Position numbers and translations under genes: made by a program. Below are positions 6,977-13,735 of a stretch of 13,735 bases of DNA, piece after piece. Origin of the DNA: an uncultured Clostridia bacterium (lineage in GTDB: Bacteria > Bacillota > Clostridia > TANB77 > CAG-508); the NCBI GenBank assembly GCA_944390505.1, contig CALXQF010000022.1, positions 1-13,735 on the forward strand. The letters are read 5' to 3'. The notes beneath the pieces were generated by a model. It was given only the letters and a program-made list of their open reading frames with translations. It searched no databases and was not told the origin of the DNA. Numbering within the stretch: the first letter of the stretch is position 1; each line of letters starts with the position of its first letter.

Positions 6977-6987
6977 AACTCCTCCTA
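6976..6987 (-). promoter_or_regulatory. NRPS stop codon embedded in the kinase ribosome binding site
   Basis: On the minus strand the sequence reads TAGGAGGAGTTATG. TAG (6987-6985) ends the NRPS, AGGAGG (6986-6981) is the kinase Shine-Dalgarno, and ATG (6976-6974) starts the kinase. A ribosome finishing the NRPS sits on the site used to start the kinase, the usual geometry for translational coupling. Confidence 0.88.
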
Positions 6988-9900
6988 TATTAAATTTATA
7001 TTTTTAAAATATTGTATATATTGTTGTATATAATGTTCGTCTATTTTAGGCCAATCAAAATCTAGTTTTTGTAAAAAAGCCTTTGTAAAATCTGAAGAAA
7101 GCTCAATACTAGATGTATAATTAATATCATCTTCTAAATTAAAATCATTAACAATACCAAATAAGATATCTTTTTGTGCAGAATCTTGTAAAACCATTTT
7201 TATCTTTTGATGAAAGACATCTGATGAAACAAAAGAAATCGGATAATTTTGCTTCATTAAGATAGATACTAATTGTTCCATAGTAATATAATAATTATTA
7301 TATAAATGTAAAATACTAACTTCTTTTAACTCATTTTGCGTAATTAAAGCAATTGCTTTTGCACATATGTCTACAGGAGTAAATTCCAAAGGTGTATTTG
7401 CCAATGTTCTTGGCATTATTTGTAATTGAATAAATGAGCGTAGTTTTGTAAAGAAGGAATTTTCCGTTGGATTAATTTGAAATTTTCCATCTTTATATCG
7501 ATTAGTAATATTTCCTAAACGTAATATTTGTGCATTTAAACCATTTGTAATACCTTCCAAAATAAGTTTTTCTGCTTCAAATTTACTTCTAATATAAATA
7601 TTGTCTAAATTCTGACCAATATCTAAATTACATTCTGAAAAACATTGATATTTTTCAGTTACAGAATTTCCAGCAACACTGGTAGAAGAAATATGAAGTA
7701 ATCGTTTATGATACTGCATACAAATATTCACTAATTTTTGTGTTACATCTACATTGATTGTTTTGAATTTATCTTCACTTCCATAATGTTTTACAATAGC
7801 AGCTGCATTAATAACAACAGATACATTTTGCATCAGTTCTTCAAATTGATTTTGTTTTAAGCCAAGACATTCTTCTAAAATACTACCTACAATAACATAA
7901 ATTTTGTGATTAATCAAGCTATCTAGTTCATTTCCGAAATAAAAATGTAAGATTTTTAAAAAACGGTCATATCCACTTTCCCCATTTTTATCTCTAATAA
8001 TACAATAAATTTTTCCATTATGATGTTTTGCTAATTCATATAAAATATGAGTTCCCACAAAACCATTTCCACCCAAAAGTAGAACATTTTGATTTTCGTG
8101 ATGAATCAAAGGTTTAGATAAAGTAGCTATTTTATTTTTTTGTAAAATTTCTTGAATAGCCTGATTTTTGACATCTGCAATTGTAGATGTAGATTGATGA
8201 ATTTGTGATAATTGTCGAACCGTTTTATACTGAAAAATATCAGCATAAGGAATATTAATATCATGTGCTAAAAGTTCAGTTTTAAATTTAATAGCAAGTA
8301 ATGAATCAGCGCCCAATTCAAAAATATCATCATCAATTCCGACTTCGGTTTTTAATAAAGAAGACCAAATGTCACAATAAAGTTTTTGGGTATCATTTTC
8401 AGGTAATACTTTTTTAGCAGAAGTAGTAATCTTTTCCACTTTTAAATTTTCCAACATCTTTTTATCTATTTTTCCATTTGCAGACAATGGAAGTTGCTCT
8501 CTTTGTATAAAGTATTTTGGAACCATATAATCAGGAAGCTTTTTGCCTAATGCTTCACGAAGTTGATGAATATCCATGGTTTGGTTAGCAGTGAAATAAC
8601 TAACTAAACAAGGCATATCATCTTCTTTGATACAAACAACAGCAACATTTGTAATATGTGGTAATAAAGAAATTTGTTTTTCTATTTCTGAAAGTTCAAT
8701 TCTAAGTCCTCTTATTTTTACTTGAAAATCTTTTCTACCTTTATATACAATATCATAATTAGCATTTAAGTGTCCAATATCCCCAGTTTTATATAATTTT
8801 CCCTCTCCAAAAGGATTAGAAATAAATACTTCATTTGTTAAATCTTTTTGATTTACATAACCATTAGTAATACCATCACCAGAAATACAAATTTCTCCAT
8901 CAAAACCAATAGGACGAAGATTACCATCTTTATCACAAATATAAATTTGTGTATTACAAAATGGTTTGCCAATGGTAATATAATTAGCATCTGTAACTAC
9001 TTGGTAGGTAGAACAAGAAGTACATTCAGAAGGGCCATATTCATTGCAAATGATAGCACTAGTTTTATTTGATAATTTTTGATATAAGGAAGGAGTAAGA
9101 GCTTCTCCACCTAATTGAATACTTTTTAAAATAGCAAGACAATCATCATTATTATCCAATAGTAATTGCAATTTAGAAGGTGTGATAAGCATATATTCTA
9201 CTTGATATTGGTGAATTAAATTACTAATAAAAGTTGGAATTTTACACTGTTCTTCATTTGCTAAAATAATTCTTTTTCCATTAATTAGAGGAACCCATAT
9301 CTCAACACCAAACATATCAAAAGAAATAGAGCAAATACTTAAAAATGTATCATAATCTTGGATATGAATATGTTTTTGATAGGATAAAATTAAATTTGCC
9401 ATTCCTAATTTTTTTACCAATACACCTTTAGGAAGACCAGTAGAACCAGAAGTATAAACTACAGATAAAAGGTCTTCATTTGATAAATAAGTATCAAGAT
9501 TATTTTTACTAAAGTTTTCTAAAGGAATTGTATCAAGTGTCACAGTTGCTGAAAAATTGATTTTCTTCATTTGAGTATTACTAATGAGAAGAACAGCATG
9601 GCTATTTTCTAACATATATAAAATTCTATCAAATGGTAAATCATGATCAATCAATAAATAAGCAGCACTAGATTTTAAAATGGCTAACATGCTAATGACA
9701 GTCTCTATGGAGCGATTTAGTAAAACTCCTACAATTTGATTTCTTTTAATACCTTGTGATTCTACTAAATAATGTGCTAATTGGTTTGCCTTTTCATTTA
9801 ATTCTTGATAGGTAAGCACTGTGTTTTCAAAAACAATAGCATCTTGATTAGGATGATTTTTTACTTGTTGTTCAAATAAATCAAGAATTGTTAATTCTTT

Positions 9901-12900
9901 ATTATAAGGAGTATAAGTATTATTTAGTTTATTTTTAATTTCGTCTTCTTCTTGTTTTGAAAGCATATTCATTTGAGCAATAGGAATTTCCAAATTTTCC
10001 ACAAGAGTTTCTAGAATATTTTGATAATGGGTAGCCAAATTTTCTATATATGTTTTTGTAAATAAATTTGTTGCATATTCAAAATGAAGCTCAAAATTTT
10101 CTGCCTTAGGAATGATTTCTAATGATAAATCAAATTTAGCAATATGGTTTTCAGGCACAAAATAAGTAGCAGGAATTTCTCCTAATTGAATAGGAGGATA
10201 ACCATTATTTTGATAAATAAACATTGTATCAAAAAGTGGGTTTCTATTGGTCTCTCTTTTTAGTTTTAATTCTTTTACTAATTCATCAAAAGGATAAGCC
10301 TGATGAGCAAATGCACTCAAGCATAAATCTTTGATAGATTGAAGATAATCTTTTAATTTCATAGACGAATTAATAGAAGAACGAATAGCTAAATTGTTAA
10401 CAAACATTCCTAATACATTTTCTAATTCAGGAGTTTCTCTGTTCATAATTGGTGTTCCGACTACAAATTCTTCTTGATTTGTGTATTTGTAAAGCAAAAT
10501 AAAGTATGCTGTTAATAATATCATATATGGAGTCATATTTTGCTGTTTTGCAATTTGCATAATAAGACTACTTAATTTTGGGGATAATGTTAAATAAATA
10601 CTATTTCCTTCAAAAGATGAGGTAATAGGTCTTGGCAAACAAGCTGGCATTTCTAAAACAGGAGGTGTTGTTTTAAATTGGTCTAACCAATAATTCTTAT
10701 CTTCTAAATAAGTAGAAGTATGCTTGTATTTTTCTTCCCATATTGCAAAATCAGGATAATCAACTGTCTTTTCTGATAAAGTTCCATTATTGTAAAGGAT
10801 AGATAGTTCCTTTAATAAAATGGTAAGGGAAGTACCATCACTAATACTGTGGTGCATATCCATTAATAATAAAGCTTTTTGATTTTCAAATAAAAGTAAT
10901 TTTGCACGAAATAATGGAAACTCATGTAAAGAAAATGGTTTTACAAATTTATTAACTAATTTTTCTTTATCAGAATAGTAGCATTGTTCTGTTTCCAAAT
11001 GAAAATCTACATGTTCTACAATTTTTTGAACTAAATCCCCATCTTCAATAGCAAAATAAGTTCTTAAAGAAGAATGTCTATTAATTAATTGTTTTAGACA
11101 ATTTTCTAATTTAGCAATATCAGGTGTTTTATCTAATAGCAATCCACCTGCAATGTTATAAACAACAGAATCTGGTTGCATTTCAGAAGCATAATAAACT
11201 CGTTTTTGAGCAGAAGAGGCAGGATAATATTCTCTTTTTTCAGATGGAGTAATTTGCATAGTAGCATTTTTCACCTGTTTACTAATAAAGTTAGATAAAT
11301 CTTGAATGACAGGATGTGCTAATATATCTTTTACTGATAACTGGATATTCAATTGATGATACAAGATAGAACACAATTGAATAGCAGATAAGGAGTCCCC
11401 ACCTAAATCATAAAAAGAGTCTTGAATACTAACATTTTTTACTTTACATAACTCCTCTAAAATAGAAATTAAAGTACTGTCTATTTCATTTCTAGCAGGA
11501 ACTACTTGTTTTTGTAAATGCTCTTGTTCAAAATCAGGTTCTGGAAGGGCCTTTTTATCTATTTTTCCATTTGGTGTATATGGCATTTGTTCCAACCCAA
11601 TAAAATATTGTGGTATCATGTAATTTGGTAGTTTCTTTTGTAAGGACTGCCTTAAGTCTGGTAAAGAAATACTAGACTTTGCTGTATAATAACTACATAA
11701 AAACTCATGGCCTTCTTCTGTTACTTTTTTTACTGTACAGCAATTTTCAATACCAGGAAAATTCATAATTTGTTTTTCAATTTCTTCTAATTCAATACGT
11801 AATCCTCTTATTTTTACTTGGTGATCTACTCTACCAAAACATAGAATTTCACCATTAGGCAAAAAGGTACCAGTATCTCCAGTTTTATACATAATGGTAT
11901 TAGGAATAAAAGGATTAGGAATAAAACTTTTTTGCGTTAAATCAGGTCTTTCCATATAACCATGACCAACACCATCTCCTGCAATATAAAGCTCTCCAGT
12001 GGTGTCGATAGGGCATGGTTGTAAATTGGAATCTAAAATATAAATTTGGGTATTATATAAAGGTTTTCCAATGGTAATTTGTTTTTGATTGGTTACATCT
12101 GTTAAAGTAGAAAAAACAGTGGTTTCACTAGGACCATATCCATTATAAATTCTACCATGTGTTAATGTAAGCAAATTGTTTTTTAAAGTAAGAGGAAGAG
12201 GCTCCCCTGCTAAAGTAATATATTTTAAATTTTGTAAATGTGGCATATCTTCTTTACTGTTATAAAATAATTGCATTCTAGAAGGAGTGGTTTGGATAAT
12301 TTCAATATTTTCTTTGGCTATTAGGTCATCTAAACAATGAGGAATAGTTTGTTCTTGATGGTTGGCAATGACCAATTTTAGTCCTCTTTGCAAAGAAATA
12401 AGGGTCTCAAAAATAAAAATGTCAAAACTAACAGTAGTAACAGACACTATTGCTTTATCTTCCCTATTTTTTAAATAAGGAATATAATCATTACAGTAAT
12501 AAGTAAGGTTAGTTAATGCTTTTTGTGTTAACATAACTCCTTTAGGAAGCCCTGTAGAACCAGAAGTATAAATTAAATAAGATAAATCATCTGGACTAGA
12601 GATACATGGTAAATTTTCCTTTGAAAAAGAAGCAATTTCTGTATAAGGTAAACTAACATCTACCATTTGACAAGATATGGTAATTTTAGAAAATAAATCT
12701 TTTTGTGTTAAAACCATGGAACAATGGCTGTTTTCTAAAAGGTAAGCAATTCTATCTTCAGGATAATCAGGATCAATTGGAATATAAGCTCCACCAGATT
12801 TTAAAACAGCTAAAATAGAGACAATCATTTCTAAAGAACGTCCTACCATAATACCAATAATGCTATTGTTTTTCACTCCATTGTTTCTTAAAAAGTGAGC

Positions 12901-13735
12901 CAATTGATTTGCTTTTTCATTTAATTGCACATAGGTAAGTGATTTTCCCTCAAACACAATCGCTGTTTTGTCAGGAGTTAATAAAACTTGTTCTTCAAAA
13001 AGTTGTGCCATCGTTTTTTCTTTTAGATAATCAAAAGAAGTTTTATTAAAATCATAAAGTAATTGTTTTTGCTCTTCTGGTGTTACAATTTGAATGTCTG
13101 AAAGCAAAATAGATTCTTTTTCTAAAATTTGAGAGATAATATATTCAATACGTTTATGAATTTTTCTCATATCATCAGGAGTATATTTATTTACTTTATA
13201 ATCATAAGCAATGTTTAATAAGTTAGCATCATTTAGATCAAAAATATGAATATCGATATCGTCTGCTATAGTATGATTAAAAAACCAAGTACTTTTATGA
13301 GGAATGGTATCTTGTTCTTGATCCATTTTTGTAATTTGGTAAGAAATCATGATTTTATATAAAGCAGGTAAATCACGCTGTTTTTTTCTTAAATCTTGTA
13401 AAATAGTTTGGTAAGAATATTTTTGGTGTCTTAATAAAGCCATAGAATTTGTGGCGATTGAAGATAAAAATTGTTGAAAATCAAGTTGCTGATTGAGATG
13501 AATACGAAGTGGTAAAGTGTTAATAAACATACCCATTGTATTTTTTTCTTTTACATTAGAACGGTTTAAAATTGGAGTACCAAAACAAAAGTCATCTAAA
13601 TTTGATATCCTACCAACATAAATTGCATAAATGGCAATTAAAAAATTGAAAATAGAAACTTTATGAGAAGTGCAAAACTCTTTTATTTTCTCTAAAAGAG
13701 AAGCGGAAATAGAGAGTTCTTCTCTTTGCGCTTGC
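6985..13735 (-). CDS. Nonribosomal peptide synthetase, C-A-T-C-A-T-reductase (N-terminus outside window)
   Basis: The frame is open from the window edge (first full codon 13734) for 2249 residues to TAG 6985; the Met at 13536 lies inside a condensation domain (TMGMFINTLPLR) and is not the start. Domains: C1, second half only (13735 to about 13090); A1 about 13030-11540 (YTSGSTGLPKG, NGYGPSE, YKTGD, NGKIDKK); T1 about 11490-11280 (LGGDSL, phosphopantetheine Ser codon 11394-11392); C2 about 11230-9965 with intact HHSISDG (from 10854); A2 about 9895-8450 (YTSGSTGLPKG, NEYGPSE, YKTGD, NGKIDKK); T2 about 8405-8190 (LGADSL, Ser codon 8304-8302); terminal reductase about 8095-7060 (LLGGNGFVG nucleotide loop, SSTS, YIRSK). 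Each A domain activates an amino acid, C domains make amide bonds, and the NAD(P)H reductase releases the thioester as an aldehyde or alcohol. No epimerase or methylase is seen. All visible active sites look intact. More modules may lie upstream. It is coupled to the kinase gene downstream. Confidence 0.96.
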   Translation of the reverse strand, partial: QAQREELSISASLLEKIKEFCTSHKVSIFNFLIAIYAIYVGRISNLDDFCFGTPILNRSNVKEKNTMGMFINTLPLRIHLNQQLDFQQFLSSIATNSMALLRHQKYSYQTILQDLRKKQRDLPALYKIMISYQITKMDQEQDTIPHKSTWFFNHTIADDIDIHIFDLNDANLLNIAYDYKVNKYTPDDMRKIHKRIEYIISQILEKESILLSDIQIVTPEEQKQLLYDFNKTSFDYLKEKTMAQLFEEQVLLTPDKTAIVFEGKSLTYVQLNEKANQLAHFLRNNGVKNNSIIGIMVGRSLEMIVSILAVLKSGGAYIPIDPDYPEDRIAYLLENSHCSMVLTQKDLFSKITISCQMVDVSLPYTEIASFSKENLPCISSPDDLSYLIYTSGSTGLPKGVMLTQKALTNLTYYCNDYIPYLKNREDKAIVSVTTVSFDIFIFETLISLQRGLKLVIANHQEQTIPHCLDDLIAKENIEIIQTTPSRMQLFYNSKEDMPHLQNLKYITLAGEPLPLTLKNNLLTLTHGRIYNGYGPSETTVFSTLTDVTNQKQITIGKPLYNTQIYILDSNLQPCPIDTTGELYIAGDGVGHGYMERPDLTQKSFIPNPFIPNTIMYKTGDTGTFLPNGEILCFGRVDHQVKIRGLRIELEEIEKQIMNFPGIENCCTVKKVTEEGHEFLCSYYTAKSSISLPDLRQSLQKKLPNYMIPQYFIGLEQMPYTPNGKIDKKALPEPDFEQEHLQKQVVPARNEIDSTLISILEELCKVKNVSIQDSFYDLGGDSLSAIQLCSILYHQLNIQLSVKDILAHPVIQDLSNFISKQVKNATMQITPSEKREYYPASSAQKRVYYASEMQPDSVVYNIAGGLLLDKTPDIAKLENCLKQLINRHSSLRTYFAIEDGDLVQKIVEHVDFHLETEQCYYSDKEKLVNKFVKPFSLHEFPLFRAKLLLFENQKALLLMDMHHSISDGTSLTILLKELSILYNNGTLSEKTVDYPDFAIWEEKYKHTSTYLEDKNYWLDQFKTTPPVLEMPACLPRPITSSFEGNSIYLTLSPKLSSLIMQIAKQQNMTPYMILLTAYFILLYKYTNQEEFVVGTPIMNRETPELENVLGMFVNNLAIRSSINSSMKLKDYLQSIKDLCLSAFAHQAYPFDELVKELKLKRETNRNPLFDTMFIYQNNGYPPIQLGEIPATYFVPENHIAKFDLSLEIIPKAENFELHFEYATNLFTKTYIENLATHYQNILETLVENLEIPIAQMNMLSKQEEDEIKNKLNNTYTPYNKELTILDLFEQQVKNHPNQDAIVFENTVLTYQELNEKANQLAHYLVESQGIKRNQIVGVLLNRSIETVISMLAILKSSAAYLLIDHDLPFDRILYMLENSHAVLLISNTQMKKINFSATVTLDTIPLENFSKNNLDTYLSNEDLLSVVYTSGSTGLPKGVLVKKLGMANLILSYQKHIHIQDYDTFLSICSISFDMFGVEIWVPLINGKRIILANEEQCKIPTFISNLIHQYQVEYMLITPSKLQLLLDNNDDCLAILKSIQLGGEALTPSLYQKLSNKTSAIICNEYGPSECTSCSTYQVVTDANYITIGKPFCNTQIYICDKDGNLRPIGFDGEICISGDGITNGYVNQKDLTNEVFISNPFGEGKLYKTGDIGHLNANYDIVYKGRKDFQVKIRGLRIELSEIEKQISLLPHITNVAVVCIKEDDMPCLVSYFTANQTMDIHQLREALGKKLPDYMVPKYFIQREQLPLSANGKIDKKMLENLKVEKITTSAKKVLPENDTQKLYCDIWSSLLKTEVGIDDDIFELGADSLLAIKFKTELLAHDINIPYADIFQYKTVRQLSQIHQSTSTIADVKNQAIQEILQKNKIATLSKPLIHHENQNVLLLGGNGFVGTHILYELAKHHNGKIYCIIRDKNGESGYDRFLKILHFYFGNELDSLINHKIYVIVGSILEECLGLKQNQFEELMQNVSVVINAAAIVKHYGSEDKFKTINVDVTQKLVNICMQYHKRLLHISSTSVAGNSVTEKYQCFSECNLDIGQNLDNIYIRSKFEAEKLILEGITNGLNAQILRLGNITNRYKDGKFQINPTENSFFTKLRSFIQLQIMPRTLANTPLEFTPVDICAKAIALITQNELKEVSILHLYNNYYITMEQLVSILMKQNYPISFVSSDVFHQKIKMVLQDSAQKDILFGIVNDFNLEDDINYTSSIELSSDFTKAFLQKLDFDWPKIDEHYIQQYIQYFKNINLI

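Noticed and set aside
8848..9072. Plus-strand ORFs opposite the NRPS, kinase and HD-GYP genes (also 4260-4499, 5466-5741, 6699-6884) and minus-strand ORFs opposite tex
   Set aside because: All are antisense shadows of well-supported genes, with compositions typical of complementary AT-rich coding sequence and no domain resemblance.
6985..13536. NRPS starting at the Met at 13536
   Set aside because: That Met is inside the conserved TMGMFINTLPLR region of a condensation domain, and the upstream frame continues (GTPILNR) to the window edge.
1..13735. CRISPR arrays, tRNA or rRNA genes, insertion sequences
   Set aside because: No regularly spaced repeats, cloverleaf-like segments, rRNA signatures or transposase genes were recognised.

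Overview
The window is AT-rich, uses the standard code (TGA is a stop, TGG codes Trp) and has strong AGGAGG ribosome sites. Protein style (clostridial Tex, an ITLIALV-type prepilin leader, a HisKA_7TM-like kinase, an NRPS ending in a reductase) suggests an uncultured or gut-type low-GC Clostridia genome. The taxonomic call is inference from style only; no rRNA or tRNA is present.

Layout. (1) 1-2052, plus strand: 3' part of tex, cut by the window edge, followed by a clear intrinsic terminator. (2) 2127-2601: two small convergent genes, one unrecognised (plus) and one ribbon-helix-helix-like (minus). (3) 2602-3879: an eroded, A/G-rich patch. It holds a prepilin-like leader whose 3' end runs into the decayed remains of a reverse transcriptase (two frameshifts, active-site YxDD read as YQDN), then a 13-bp inverted repeat and an unexplained minus-strand open frame. 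(4) 3880-13735, minus strand: the main locus. Transcription order is a very large NRPS (C-A-T-C-A-T-reductase, N-terminus outside the window), a membrane histidine kinase, then a REC-HD-GYP response regulator.

How the main locus may work. The NRPS ends in a thioester reductase domain, so its peptide should leave as an aldehyde or alcohol instead of an acid. Its TAG stop lies inside the Shine-Dalgarno of the kinase gene, only 8 nt before the kinase ATG, so synthetase and sensor should be co-transcribed and translationally coupled. The kinase is followed by a strong palindromic terminator. The REC-HD-GYP gene beyond it has its own extended -10 promoter. The arrangement suggests a self-made small molecule, a seven-helix sensor kinase and a c-di-GMP phosphodiesterase output, formally like RpfF/RpfC/RpfG of Xanthomonas but with an NRPS as signal source. 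That link is inference from gene order; the domain calls are well supported.
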